From Egbenema bharatensis (lineage in GTDB: Bacteria; Cyanobacteriota; Cyanobacteriia; Elainellales; Elainellaceae): a stretch of 64,000 bases of DNA. Positions 17,863 to 27,032 of the stretch are shown here, one piece after another. Position 1 is the stretch's first letter. Every line of letters begins with the position of its first letter. Under the pieces are notes generated by a model. It had not been told where the DNA came from and did no database searches. It saw only the letters and a program-made list of their open reading frames with translations. The position numbers and the translations under genes are program-made. Location of the stretch: positions 2,542,001 through 2,606,000 of the forward strand of contig NZ_CP182236.1 of NCBI RefSeq assembly GCF_048077055.1, read 5' to 3'.

Positions 17863-18495
17863 GTGGCCCGACTTTCGACCGAACTACAACGCTTCTTTTT
17901 TGATGAAAATCCTCCGGCCCGAGTCACCCTGGAGGATATTTTGACGCTGGCGGGAGAGCGAGTTTTTGGCTTTCTGTTTGTCCTCCTTGCCCTACCTTCT
18001 GCGCTACCCGTCCCCGCCCCTGGTTATGCCGTTCCGTTTGGGGTTCTGCTATTTCTCCTGGCAGTTCAGCTCATTCTGGGGTCGAAAGTTCCCTGGTTCC
18101 CAGCCCGATTTCGCCGCCATTCTATTCCCATTCAGCAGGTGCAGGGCTTTTTGAAAGCCGGTTTACCCTGGCTGCGGCGCATTGAAGCCCTTTCTCGACC
18201 CCGACTGACTCCTGTTTGCACCAGCTTGCCCGGTCGGGTGGTGATTGGTCTGGCGATCGCCCTGATGTCCATATCAATGATGATTCCCGTTCCGCTGACC
18301 AATACCCTACCGGCGATCGGCATTTTTGTGGTTGGGTTTGGCTTAATTGATGATGATGGAGCGATTAGTTTGGCGGGTTTGGTGCTGTGCGTTTTGGGCG
18401 CAATTCTGACTAGCTCTGTTTTGCTATTTGGGTATACTGCTGTTCGCACTGCAATTGGCTTTCTCAAAGCATCGCTGTTTAACTTTGGGCAGTAG
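17863..18495 (+). CDS. ExoD family membrane protein (exopolysaccharide synthesis)
   Basis: A 210-residue membrane protein with four to five hydrophobic segments, starting with GTG at 17863. It matches the ExoD family: TLEDILTLAGERVFGFLFVLLALPSALP, the PGYAVPFGVLLFLLAVQLILG segment, and VIGLAIALMSISMMIPVPLTNTLPAIGIF. ExoD was named in rhizobia for a role in exopolysaccharide production and alkaline tolerance; its molecular activity is not known. It lies 47 bp before a DedA gene on the same strand, so the two may be co-transcribed. Length is usual. Confidence 0.88.
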   Translation: MARLSTELQRFFFDENPPARVTLEDILTLAGERVFGFLFVLLALPSALPVPAPGYAVPFGVLLFLLAVQLILGSKVPWFPARFRRHSIPIQQVQGFLKAGLPWLRRIEALSRPRLTPVCTSLPGRVVIGLAIALMSISMMIPVPLTNTLPAIGIFVVGFGLIDDDGAISLAGLVLCVLGAILTSSVLLFGYTAVRTAIGFLKASLFNFGQ

Positions 18496-18542
18496 GGCAA
18501 CTCCTTATCCTGTGGCAGACTTCAATCCTGTGGCGGAATTCT

Positions 18543-19154
18543 ATGGCAGAGTGGATTACTCGCACGATCGAAACGTTGGGGTATCTGGGCATTGCCCTCT
18601 TGATGTTTCTGGAAAATCTGTTTCCTCCGATTCCGTCTGAACTGGTGATGCCCCTGGCGGGGTTCACCGTGTCTCAGGGTGAGCTATCCTTCGTTCCGAC
18701 GATCGCCGCTGGAGTGATTGGCACCATCGTGGGAGCCTTTCCCTGGTACTATTTGGGCAAAATTGTCGGGGAAGAACGCATCAAAGCCTGGCTCGATCGG
18801 CATGGTCGATGGCTCACCCTCTCCTCCAAGGATCTTGACCAATCGAAGCGGTGGTTTCAGCGTCATGGTAAAAAGGCGGTGTTTTTCTGTCGGCTGGTTC
18901 CCGGAGTCCGGACGCTGATTTCCCTGCCCGCTGGATTAAGCCATATGCCCCTGCCGCAGTTTGTTCTGTATTCGACGCTGGGCACACTGGGTTGGGTGAT
19001 GCTGCTAACCTTTGCAGGCTTCATGCTGGGGGAAAACTACGATCGAGTAGAACAGTATCTTGCTCCGATCACCAAACTCGTTCTGCTGGGCCTTGTTCTA
19101 ACTTTAATCCTCTGGATTTTTAAACGCCAGCGCGATCGGCGGGGAAAGGGTTAA
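18543..19154 (+). CDS. DedA family membrane protein
   Basis: A 203-residue DedA/SNARE-associated (VTT) membrane protein. Seen: FLENLFPPIPSELVMPLAGF with the conserved Glu and Pro re-entrant motif, GTIVGAFPWYYLGKIVGEE, the amphipathic FQRHGKKAVFFCRLVPGVRTLISLPAG segment with its two conserved Arg residues, and a last membrane segment near 170-195. DedA proteins are lipid scramblase-like transporters that influence envelope integrity and proton balance; undecaprenyl-phosphate recycling has been shown for some. Follows the ExoD-like gene closely, which would fit a shared envelope role. Confidence 0.93.
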   Translation: MAEWITRTIETLGYLGIALLMFLENLFPPIPSELVMPLAGFTVSQGELSFVPTIAAGVIGTIVGAFPWYYLGKIVGEERIKAWLDRHGRWLTLSSKDLDQSKRWFQRHGKKAVFFCRLVPGVRTLISLPAGLSHMPLPQFVLYSTLGTLGWVMLLTFAGFMLGENYDRVEQYLAPITKLVLLGLVLTLILWIFKRQRDRRGKG

Positions 19155-19166
19155 CGGTGCGAACCG

Positions 19167-19706
19167 TTAGCACACCGCTGTTTCATCGGCATGGAGCAAA
19201 GCAAACTCTGGTTTAGCCAGGAAAAATTCTACCTTGATCATGCCAAACTGAATCAAATCTCCATCTTCTAAAACAATCCGGCGAGCTGGTTCCAGGCGAT
19301 GCTGATTCACCCAGGTTCCATTCAAACTGCCCAGATCGGCAATATAGAATCCGAAGGAATAACGTCCGATGACCGCATGACGACGAGAAATGGTACGGTG
19401 CTGAAGCTGAATTGTACACCCCTCACTGCGCCCCACCAGCCAAGTTGAAGACATTGGCGTTACCTCCGCCAACTGCGCTTGCCCCCCCAGGTTCGTTGCG
19501 ATAAATCCTGTGCATTGCGTTGCGATCGCTTGAATGTACCGTCCCGTCTGCTGACATCGCTGAGGAGCATTTCGCAGTGGCTCCATCAAGGCTGAAACTT
19601 CCTTCAGGTCGTAGTTGCATTCAGCTAACAATTGATCAGAGAGGGCAGTCTGCTCAAGGGGGAGAGAAGTCTGGGAAGCCGCATGGAAAGAGTCCAGATC
19701 TGGCAT
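19167..19706 (-). CDS. FHA domain protein
   Basis: A 179-residue protein from ATG 19706 (a TTG at 19724 would add six residues). N-terminal half: helices with no recognised motif (about 1-90). C-terminal half: a forkhead-associated domain with WLVGRSEGC, ISRRHAVIG and GSLNGTWVNQHRL, so the Gly-Arg, Ser-x-x-His and Asn-Gly residues that bind phosphothreonine are all present. It should dock onto Thr-phosphorylated partners, and the window has three Ser/Thr kinases that might supply them, none adjacent. Convergent with the DedA gene, ends 12 bp apart. Confidence 0.88.
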   Translation of the reverse strand: MPDLDSFHAASQTSLPLEQTALSDQLLAECNYDLKEVSALMEPLRNAPQRCQQTGRYIQAIATQCTGFIATNLGGQAQLAEVTPMSSTWLVGRSEGCTIQLQHRTISRRHAVIGRYSFGFYIADLGSLNGTWVNQHRLEPARRIVLEDGDLIQFGMIKVEFFLAKPEFALLHADETAVC

Positions 19707-20171
19707 TTTGCTACGCCAACGCAACGAACGACAGAAGCCGTTGAGCGTAGAGGGCGATCGCTCAACAGAAGAACTGCTTAACCGCTATCCTAATCTCAGC
19801 TCTGTCAAATCCATAGAGAAATTAACAGGGAAATGAATGGAGCAGGGTCGCGCATTGCCCAAATTAAATATTACTCTCTGCAATTTCGCAACTCTAGTAG
19901 CCCAGGAATTCACTGAGACTTCATAAAATCCGGGTCGGTGCCAAAGACTGACTCATGCAATGAAGTTCCTCAAGAACTGGCTTTTGGTTTTCAAAAGAAA
20001 CTAAACTGAGAATAGACCTTCTCCGTAGCAGTCCAGTCTTCTCTGTCATAGCCCGTTCCCTGAAATAACCAGCCTGTTGCTCGATCGCGTCTCCCGCATG
20101 GGTAAGGTTCTGGGAGCAGGGTGAGCCTGCTATGGGCCCCATTCATTTCATTAATGCTGATCCGAAGTCCT
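19707..20171. other. 465-bp divergent spacer before the Nit-type amidase
   Basis: Must contain promoters for the FHA gene (minus) and the amidase (plus). A GGCGATCGC site lies at about 19753. An in-frame ATG at 20121 would lengthen the amidase by 17 residues but is not part of the family fold. No RNA gene or repeat is evident. Confidence 0.4.
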
Positions 20172-20984
20172 ATGAAGTCCTACCTTGCTGCCGCCGTCCA
20201 AATGAACAGTCAGCCAGATTTAGCGAAGAACCTGGCTCAAGCCGAAGACCTGATTGATCTGGCAGTGAAGCGGGGTGCAGAGTTGGTATGCTTGCCCGAA
20301 AACTTCTCTTTTTTGGGAACTGAGGCAGATAAGTTGTCCCAGGCTGAACAGATTGCCCAGGCCAGCGAAAAGTTCCTCAAAACGATGGCGCAACGCTATC
20401 AAATTACGCTACTGGGAGGTGGCTTTCCCGTTCCAACCAAAAGCGGACAGGTTTACAACACGGCATTGCTGATTGATCCTGCTGGTAAAGAACTGGTGCG
20501 ATATGAAAAAGTGCATTTGTTTGATGTGAATCTGCCTGATGGCAACACCTATAAAGAATCCCAAACGGTGCTGGCCGGACTGAACCTTCCCCCCGTTTAT
20601 CCTTCCAAGGAATATGGCAACTTAGGACTATCGGTCTGCTACGATGTCCGCTTTCCTGAACTGTATCGCCATCTCTCCCAAATGGGGGCAGAGGTGCTCA
20701 CGGTTCCCGCCGCCTTTACGGCCTATACGGGCAAAGATCACTGGCAGGTGTTACTGCAAGCACGGGCGATCGAAAATACCTGCTACGTCATTGCCCCTGC
20801 TCAAACTGGAAAACACTACGGTATTCGCCAGTCCCATGGGCACGCTCTGATTATTGATCCGTGGGGCATCATTCTAGCAGATGCTGGAGAGCAGCCTGGC
20901 GTGGCGATCGCCGCCATTGAACCCACCCGAATTGACCAGGTTCGTCGTCAAATGCCCTCCCTTGAGCATCGAGTGTTTATCTAG
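20172..20984 (+). CDS. Nitrilase-superfamily amidase (Nit1/deaminated-glutathione amidase-like)
   Basis: A 270-residue carbon-nitrogen hydrolase. The catalytic triad is intact: Glu43 (CLPENFSF), Lys113 (YEKVHLFDV) and Cys156 (SVCYDVRFPELY). The KVHLFDVN...ESQTVLAG stretch and the ending AIEPTRIDQVRRQMPSLEHR are typical of the Nit branch, whose best-known members repair deaminated glutathione. The start was set at ATG 20172 (MKSYLAAAVQMNS) because the family begins directly with this first strand; an upstream in-frame ATG at 20121 would add 17 unlikely residues. It stands alone between the FHA gene and the antiporter gene. Confidence 0.88.
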   Translation: MKSYLAAAVQMNSQPDLAKNLAQAEDLIDLAVKRGAELVCLPENFSFLGTEADKLSQAEQIAQASEKFLKTMAQRYQITLLGGGFPVPTKSGQVYNTALLIDPAGKELVRYEKVHLFDVNLPDGNTYKESQTVLAGLNLPPVYPSKEYGNLGLSVCYDVRFPELYRHLSQMGAEVLTVPAAFTAYTGKDHWQVLLQARAIENTCYVIAPAQTGKHYGIRQSHGHALIIDPWGIILADAGEQPGVAIAAIEPTRIDQVRRQMPSLEHRVFI

Positions 20985-21066
20985 TTTTTCTCTCAAAATC
21001 CTCAAAATTATCCTATAGGCTACTCCTCATCCTATGAAGAAACCTGTACATTAGACAGGATGAGTT

Positions 21067-22500
21067 TTGCCAAGAATACACGCATTCATGGTTGATCTAA
21101 CCATCTGGACAACTTGGAATTCAATGATCCCTATGCTGTCATTTATTTCTCCGCCGCTTTTGCTGGCAGAAACCGCAGAAGCTGAATTAGGCCCAATGGT
21201 GCTGGCAGGGGTGCTAGTGAGCTTAATTGTGATCTACCTGTCCTCCAAGCTGATTGGAGAACTCTGCGCGCGAATTAACCTTCCGCCGGTTCTAGGAGAG
21301 TTGCTGGCAGGGGTGCTGATCGGTGTCTCTGTTCTCAATCTGCTGATTTTTCCTGGAGAAGGAGAGGAATCGACCTCCATCCTGCTGACCTTTCTCCAGG
21401 CAACGGATGGTTTAACACCGGAATTAACGGCACAAGTGGCGGAGTCGATCGGTGAAGTGATCACTGTTCTATCAGAAGTGGGCGTGATCATTCTCCTATT
21501 TGAAATTGGCTTAGAGTCAGACTTAAAAGAATTGATTCGAGTTGGGCCACAGGCAGCAGTTGTGGCGGTGATTGGAGTCGTTGTCCCGTTTACCCTGGGT
21601 ACCGCTGGACTGATTGCCCTGTTTGGGGTGCCTGCGGTTCCAGCGATTTTTGCCGGGGCTGCTTTGACGGCAACCAGTATTGGCATTACCGCCAAGGTGT
21701 TGGCAGAAATTCAACGCCTGACCTCCAGGGAAGGGCAAATTATTATTGGGGCAGCCGTTTTGGATGATGTGCTGGGCATTATTGTTCTGGCAGTGGTCGC
21801 CAGCCTGGCCAAGACGGGAGAAATTCAAATCTCTAATATTATCTATTTGATCGTGAGTGCCACGATCTTTTTAATTGGCGCAATTTTGCTGGGACGGTTG
21901 TTCAATCCTTACTTTGTCGCCCTAGTCGATCGCCTCAAAACGAGGGGACAAATTATCTTACCTGCTTTAATCTTTGCCTTTGTGCTGGCTTACATTGGGG
22001 CAGCAATTCAACTAGAGGCCATTTTGGGAGCCTTCGCGGCTGGACTGGTGCTGGCCGAAACGGAAAAACGCACTGAAATCGAAGAACAGGTGATTCCGAT
22101 CGCAGATATGCTTGTTCCGATTTTCTTCGTCGTCGTGGGTGCAAAGACCGATATTAGCGTACTCAATCCTTTTAATCCAGCCAATCGTGAAGGGTTAATC
22201 ATTGCCACGTTTTTAGTCGTGATTGCCATTCTCGGTAAGGTCGTTACAGGGCTGGGGGTATTTGGGCAACCTGGAATTAACCGACTGGCGATCGGCGTGG
22301 GCATGGTGCCGCGAGGCGAAGTGGGATTAGTCTTTGCTGGAGTGGGGTCTGCCACAGGAGTCCTTTCTGAATCTCTAGATGCTGCCATTATCGTCATGGT
22401 CATCGTCACCACCTTTATTGCGCCTCCCCTGCTGCGCCTCGTTTTCCGGGAAGAGTCTGAGGATGTAGAAACTGTAGAATCCCTACCCAAAACAGAGTAA
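21067..22500 (+). CDS. CPA2-family cation:proton antiporter
   Basis: A 477-residue integral membrane protein of the CPA2 (NapA/KefB-like) family. About twelve membrane segments; landmarks are LPPVLGELLAGVLIG in the first third, LFEIGLESDLKEL, ALTATSIGITAKVLAE, GAAVLDDVLGIIVLAV with the two Asp residues that carry the ion, and GVGMVPRGEVGLVFAGVG near the end. It should exchange Na+ or K+ for protons. The start is uncertain: TTG at 21067 has a fair AGGA site 6 bp upstream, while ATG at 21088 lacks one. No regulatory TrkA domain is attached. Confidence 0.92.
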   Translation: MPRIHAFMVDLTIWTTWNSMIPMLSFISPPLLLAETAEAELGPMVLAGVLVSLIVIYLSSKLIGELCARINLPPVLGELLAGVLIGVSVLNLLIFPGEGEESTSILLTFLQATDGLTPELTAQVAESIGEVITVLSEVGVIILLFEIGLESDLKELIRVGPQAAVVAVIGVVVPFTLGTAGLIALFGVPAVPAIFAGAALTATSIGITAKVLAEIQRLTSREGQIIIGAAVLDDVLGIIVLAVVASLAKTGEIQISNIIYLIVSATIFLIGAILLGRLFNPYFVALVDRLKTRGQIILPALIFAFVLAYIGAAIQLEAILGAFAAGLVLAETEKRTEIEEQVIPIADMLVPIFFVVVGAKTDISVLNPFNPANREGLIIATFLVVIAILGKVVTGLGVFGQPGINRLAIGVGMVPRGEVGLVFAGVGSATGVLSESLDAAIIVMVIVTTFIAPPLLRLVFREESEDVETVESLPKTE

Positions 22501-22883
22501 TGACCGGGGAAACTCCTGCCGATTCCCCCACTCCCCGCTCCTGTACGGGCGATTCGCGAATCGCCCCTCCCCACTCCCCACTCCCCTCCCTAACATCACA
22601 ATTCCTAAACCCTGTTGCATGCCAAAAAGTTTGTGCTAGACTCATCGCTCATGGATATGCTCTACGGGTAGAGAAAAATTCACACTTTTTCCATGTTCAC
22701 CCCCAGCAATAGTGCATACCCTAATTGCAGCCCTTGACTGAGTCTCCCTGTAGAAAACCTCCAGGTAAATAGACTTAGCCAGTGGGCGATCGTTCACACT
22801 GTCCTTTGGTGTGTTTGTGAGCGAGACACAAGAGCCTATAATTGCTCAATCTCTGACGTAAATCTTGATGCAAGCTTCAGTTG
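22501..22883. other. 383-bp spacer before murI
   Basis: First part is CACTCCC-type low-complexity sequence (22520-22590). A GGCGATCG site lies near 22785. No gene, RNA or clear promoter could be supported. Confidence 0.4.
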
Positions 22884-23840
22884 ATGCAAACTCCAGTACC
22901 GAATTATTCATCGCCTGAACCCGCTCAGTCCAACGCCATTTCTGCTAGTGACAGGGCAGAGGCGGAGCAGGTCAACCGTTCCCTCCAAACTCCTGACTTT
23001 CGTCTACCTCCGATCGCATCCTCCGATCGACAACGGGCCCAAATTGGCATCTTTGACAGCGGCGTTGGCGGACTGACTGTTCTCAGGGAACTCTACCGAC
23101 AGCTTCCTAATGAATCGATTCTTTATTTCGGCGATACGGCCCATCTGCCCTACGGCATTCGATCGCAGTCTGAAATTTTGCAGTATGTCCGGGAAATCCT
23201 ATTTTGGATGATGCATCAGGGCGTAAAGATGGTGATCATGGCCTGCAACACCAGTTCTGCCCTGGCACTGGAAACCATCCGTTCTGAAGTGGACATTCCA
23301 GTATTAGGGGTGATCCTGCCCGGAGCCAGAGCTGCGGTTCAGCAGGGTCGGCGGATTGGTGTTCTGGCTACGCCTGCCACTGCGAATAGCAATGCCTATC
23401 GTCAGGCGATCCAGGAAATCGAGCCATCGGTACCCGTGTGGCAAATTGGCTGTCCCGAATTCGTGCCGTTAATTGAAAACAATCGGATTCACGATCCATA
23501 TACCTATCAGGTGGCGCGGGAATATCTGGCTCCTTTACTGGAACAGCAGATTGATACGCTGATCTACGGCTGCACCCATTACCCTCACCTGGCCCCAGTG
23601 ATCCGATCGATTGTGCCGCGATCGGTGCGATTAGTTGATCCGGCTGTCTATGTGGTGAATGCCGCCTTACAGGAATTAGAACTGCTGGGACTGCGAAACA
23701 CTCGTACCGCCCTTCCCACTCAGTTCTATGTCAGTGGATGCTCAACTAACTTTGCGCGGCTGTCGGTGCAGTGGTTAGGCTGTATGCCTTTGGTAGAGCA
23801 GGTCAATGTTAGAGACTTTGCGCGCCAATGCATCTCATAA
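22884..23840 (+). CDS. murI: Glutamate racemase
   Basis: MurI interconverts L- and D-glutamate for peptidoglycan in the cytoplasm. 318 residues from ATG 22884 (a TTG sits one codon earlier). The first 50 or so residues are a poorly ordered extension rich in Ser, Gln and Pro; the enzyme proper starts at IGIFDSGVGGLTVLREL. Both catalytic cysteines are present: Cys121 in MACNTSSALAL and Cys230 in LIYGCTHYPHL. The N-terminal extension is longer than in most family members. A 1.3-kb spacer separates it from sds downstream; a murI-sds order recurs in cyanobacteria, as far as I recall. Confidence 0.95.
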   Translation: MQTPVPNYSSPEPAQSNAISASDRAEAEQVNRSLQTPDFRLPPIASSDRQRAQIGIFDSGVGGLTVLRELYRQLPNESILYFGDTAHLPYGIRSQSEILQYVREILFWMMHQGVKMVIMACNTSSALALETIRSEVDIPVLGVILPGARAAVQQGRRIGVLATPATANSNAYRQAIQEIEPSVPVWQIGCPEFVPLIENNRIHDPYTYQVAREYLAPLLEQQIDTLIYGCTHYPHLAPVIRSIVPRSVRLVDPAVYVVNAALQELELLGLRNTRTALPTQFYVSGCSTNFARLSVQWLGCMPLVEQVNVRDFARQCIS

Positions 23841-25186
23841 GCCAAAATGCTGTATCCAGCGAAACATTGTGTTAAGCAATGCAACAGGTAATAAAAAGCG
23901 GCACTTAGGGTTGGATAATACCAACAAACCTAAAATGCCGCCGGATTGCAAGCTAACCAATTCCGCAACTATCCAACGGATGAGATGCTGCATTAGATGC
24001 AAAGATATTTAAAGCGGAGTGATTCATCGAACTTATCAGGACGATGTGAGACTTCGCTACGATCAGACTCATAATCAGGCTATGGAGATCAAAGATCCAG
24101 ATCTATATAGCCAAATCCAAAGATTCAGGATCCAAAGATTCAGAATCACCAGATCCAAAGATCCAAATCCGAATACCTGGATTCGAGAAGTTCGCCCAAT
24201 CACCCCAAACAATCGCTCAAATGGTTAAGCATCAGACGATCGTTGAGCCAATCTCAGGAGTAAATAGACAGCCAATACGTAGCCGGTAGCCAAGACAGGA
24301 ATGATGAAGGGGATGGGATCATAAGCCATAGCGCAAACTCAATATAGAGGGGGTTTACTTAGCAGGAGATATCGGAGTACAAAACTCACGAAGTACGTAC
24401 GCACAGTGTGAATAGCATCGAAAACTAGAACAGGTAAGGGTATACCTGATAACAGAAGCTCCTAGCGGCACCTGCACTTAAGATGCGGACACTGAACAAA
24501 CAGGAAAATCATCCAGACGAATGCATGGATTACTTCCCCTAGGCCTCGATGACTACCGAAAGCTTGTTCAGCTAAAGAAATCCCTCGCACAGCACAAAAC
24601 GCATTAGTGTAGGAACTACATCAATGCATGAACTGCACAATTAAAATTTCTTAACGACGCATCAGCACCTTAAGACCAAACTTGCCTCACCCGCGCTGAA
24701 TCTATGTAGTTTTGAAATCCTTATATATAGACTAACACAACGATTCCTTTATGTATTAGTGAAACGCAATTTTTTTGGGGCTTTTTTGAAAGACTTTACA
24801 ATTAATCTCAGAAAACCGTAGTAATGAGGGGAGTTTGTATTCCTTGATACGTTATTCCACCTGATTTTTGCGGACTCAGGCAAAACCTCTGGATCCATCC
24901 GTGAATGCAGCAATGTGTCGGAGAGTACAAGTGATTGGTTTTGCTTATATTGATTTACTTCGATATCAGTTTTTATGAAGCGAGCTACTGTACTCTTCCT
25001 CTGTGGTTCAGCCTCTACAGTACAACCAGTTCTTAAGCAGGAGCCAGGCCCAAGAAGCAAGATCACAGAAAAAAGGGGAATTCCGGAAAACTGATGAAGG
25101 ACATACGCCCGATACCGAGGCCTTAGCTTAGAATAAGTGTAAGATTATGTAAAATTTCGTAACTTAGCGCAAGAGTCAGTCTATCC
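23841..25186. other. 1.35-kb spacer between murI and sds
   Basis: Mostly non-coding. It has a tract (about 24085-24172) with several imperfect CCAAAGATTCAG / CCAAAGATCC copies, one small minus-strand reading frame (24225-24329, listed separately) and a GTACGTAC palindrome near 24393. A 105-codon minus-strand frame at 24749-25066 was judged spurious. Could hold small RNAs, but none is visible by eye. Confidence 0.4.
24225..24329 (-). CDS. Possible 34-residue single-pass membrane protein
   Basis: A short frame on the minus strand, ATG 24329 to TAA 24225, encoding MAYDPIPFIIPVLATGYVLA and then VYLLLRLAQRSSDA. One clear membrane segment (about residues 6-27), a Pro-rich lead and a basic end. This is the size and shape of the tiny subunits of photosystems, cytochrome b6f or NDH-1, but it does not match any of those I know by heart. 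No good ribosome site lies upstream. Listed because the composition (hydrophobic core, positive inner end) is far from random; still uncertain. Confidence 0.4.
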   Translation of the reverse strand: MAYDPIPFIIPVLATGYVLAVYLLLRLAQRSSDA

Positions 25187-26158
25187 ATGACCTCAGCTAC
25201 CTCGCTCTTTTCCCCGATCGAAGCAGATCTGCGTCTACTCACTGAGAATCTTAAACAGCTAGTGGGTGTACGTCACCCAATCCTCTACGCAGCAGCAGAG
25301 CATCTGTTTGGGGCAGGCGGAAAACGTCTCAGACCTGCGATCGTCCTCCTCCTCTCCAGGGCAACCATGCCCACTCAGGAAATCACTGCAAAGCACCGAC
25401 GGCTCGCAGAAATCACTGAAATGATTCACACGGCCAGCTTAGTCCATGATGATGTTATTGATGAAGCCGAACTGCGCCGGGGTGTGCCCACCGTTCACAG
25501 CAGTTTTGGCAATCGGGTGGCAGTACTGGCTGGAGACTTTCTGTTTGCCCAGTCATCCTGGTATTTGGCAAATCTTGACAATCTGGCGGTCGTGAAACTC
25601 CTTTCTCAGGTGATTATGGATCTGGCGGAAGGAGAAATTTTGCAGGGACTCAATCGGTTTGACACCAGTCTGTCGATCGAAGCCTACCTGGAAAAAAGTT
25701 ACTACAAAACGGCTTCACTGATTGCTAATAGCTCCAAAGCAGCCGGACTACTGAGTGGAGTGTCACCAGAAATGGCCTCTGATCTATACAGCTATGGTCG
25801 CCATATTGGACTCGCCTTCCAAATTGTAGACGACATTTTAGACTTCACCGGCTCCAGTGATTCCCTGGGGAAGCCTGCTGTTTCAGACCTGAAAAGCGGT
25901 AACTTGACGGCACCAGTGCTTTATGCATTGGAAGAAAAGCCTTACTTGGAGACCCTGATCGAGCGAGAATTTGCTCAGGATGAAGATCTGGATCAGGCCA
26001 TTGCCATTGTTGAATCCAGTCAGGGCATTCCCCGATCGCGGGAACTGGCAGCCCACCATGCTCGATCGGCGGTGCAACATCTGACCCATGTTCCTCCCTC
26101 TGAATCGCGTCAAGCATTGATTGAACTGGCTGATTATGTCCTGAGCCGCCTTTACTGA
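25187..26158 (+). CDS. sds: Solanesyl diphosphate synthase
   Basis: A 323-residue trans-prenyltransferase that builds the C45 chain of plastoquinone (and probably phylloquinone-type tails by way of shorter paralogues). The first aspartate-rich motif is LVHDDVIDEAE, the second FQIVDDILDFTG; GAGGKRLRPAIVLLL binds the diphosphate. Length and N-terminus (MTSATSLFSPIEADL) fit cyanobacterial Sds. The downstream spacer ends with a hairpin at 26393-26418. Metal-binding motifs are all intact. Confidence 0.93.
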   Translation: MTSATSLFSPIEADLRLLTENLKQLVGVRHPILYAAAEHLFGAGGKRLRPAIVLLLSRATMPTQEITAKHRRLAEITEMIHTASLVHDDVIDEAELRRGVPTVHSSFGNRVAVLAGDFLFAQSSWYLANLDNLAVVKLLSQVIMDLAEGEILQGLNRFDTSLSIEAYLEKSYYKTASLIANSSKAAGLLSGVSPEMASDLYSYGRHIGLAFQIVDDILDFTGSSDSLGKPAVSDLKSGNLTAPVLYALEEKPYLETLIEREFAQDEDLDQAIAIVESSQGIPRSRELAAHHARSAVQHLTHVPPSESRQALIELADYVLSRLY

Positions 26159-26392
26159 GGCATCTAATCCTAAATTTTGGCTTCAGTCATTCTGCATTGG
26201 CTATCCATGATGGCTTGAGCTACCCACCACCAAGGCATCCTGGAGGCGGATGCGATTGGGTGCTCGAATTTGTCTGAGCGATCGTTCTCCAGGGAATCTA
26301 CTGAGTTTACCGAGGGGCAAGCCACAAACTTTACTCAGTGAATTCATCAATCTCCGAAGAGTCTGACGTAAAGGAAAACGATCGCAACACCC

Positions 26393-26418
26393 AAAATTAA
26401 GTATTAGTACTTAATTTT
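26393..26418. terminator. A/T-rich perfect hairpin, possible bidirectional terminator
   Basis: An 11-bp perfect inverted repeat, AAAATTAAGTA and TACTTAATTTT, separated by TTAG, with a T run on the plus-strand side. It lies 27 bp past the stop of the 158-residue minus-strand gene and 235 bp past sds, where transcription converges. The low GC content makes it weaker than a usual terminator. Confidence 0.45.
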
Positions 26419-26444
26419 TGTACAGAGTTTTCTTCATCATAAAT

Positions 26445-26921
26445 TTATGCAATATCCGGTGGTAAATCAGGCTTCTGACGCTGCTTCTGAACCACAGAGC
26501 GGATTGTGTCCTGTAAGCTTTGCCGTGTGACTTCCGTTCCAGATTTTAAATTTCCGGGAGTTTCAAAAAAAACTATGCTATCGACTGGCTTCATTGCTAG
26601 CATTTGGAATAAGATCTGAATGACTGGTAAAGGCAAAGCCACAACTTGAGGGTCATTACTAGGAGCCTGGGGGCTTGCCGCTGCATCCTTGAGCGTGGGA
26701 AACGCATAGACTACGTTTTTAGTCATGTTGGATTGGGTGCGATGCGATAGGGTGGTCATCAACCAATTTTGCTCAAGGGTTTGCAAAACAAAATATTGAG
26801 GGTGCTTTAGCCGTTTTGCAATGGCTGTTAGAGCAGGTGCGATCGTTGAAATATCATCAGGATTGGCCCCGTACTGGGGAGCTTGCTCGATCAGAAATTG
26901 AATTTGTTGATCTACATTCAT
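26445..26921 (-). CDS. Conserved-looking hypothetical protein divergent from hetZ
   Basis: A 158-residue soluble protein, not recognised. Visible features: a helical N-terminal half (residues 1-65: MNVDQQIQFLIEQAPQYGAN, then a segment ending FVLQTLEQNWLMTTLSH), a middle strand KNVVYAFPTLKDA, a Pro/Ala linker, and a helix with PVIQILFQMLAMKP. The opening resembles a small alpha-helical bundle. It is divergent from hetZ with only 111 bp between the starts, so the two may share regulation. No catalytic motif is visible. The composition is ordinary for the window. Confidence 0.65.
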   Translation of the reverse strand: MNVDQQIQFLIEQAPQYGANPDDISTIAPALTAIAKRLKHPQYFVLQTLEQNWLMTTLSHRTQSNMTKNVVYAFPTLKDAAASPQAPSNDPQVVALPLPVIQILFQMLAMKPVDSIVFFETPGNLKSGTEVTRQSLQDTIRSVVQKQRQKPDLPPDIA

Positions 26922-26956
26922 GGCTTCATGACGTGTTGCTTCGCAATGTTGATCTG

Positions 26957-27009
26957 TTGGGGTACAGATGGGGTGCAGATATAATTTGTCCCCTCAGTCT
27001 AGATTAGAC
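26957..27009 (+). promoter_or_regulatory. Putative hetZ promoter with overlapping palindrome
   Basis: A perfect TATAAT (26980-26985) lies 17 bp after TTGGGG (26957-26962), a fair sigma-70-type promoter. Just downstream is the inverted repeat GTCTA-GAT-TAGAC (26997-27009), flanked by CCCTCA and TTGAGG, which also face each other. The palindrome would overlap the start of transcription and could be a repressor or HetR-type site; it only loosely recalls the known HetR site. The hetZ ATG follows at 27033. Confidence 0.45.
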
Positions 27010-27032
27010 CGTCCTTGAGGATTGAGTGACAA

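Noticed and set aside
24749..25066. 105-codon minus-strand frame in the murI-sds spacer
   Set aside because: No ribosome site, no recognisable domain, and a composition that looks random.
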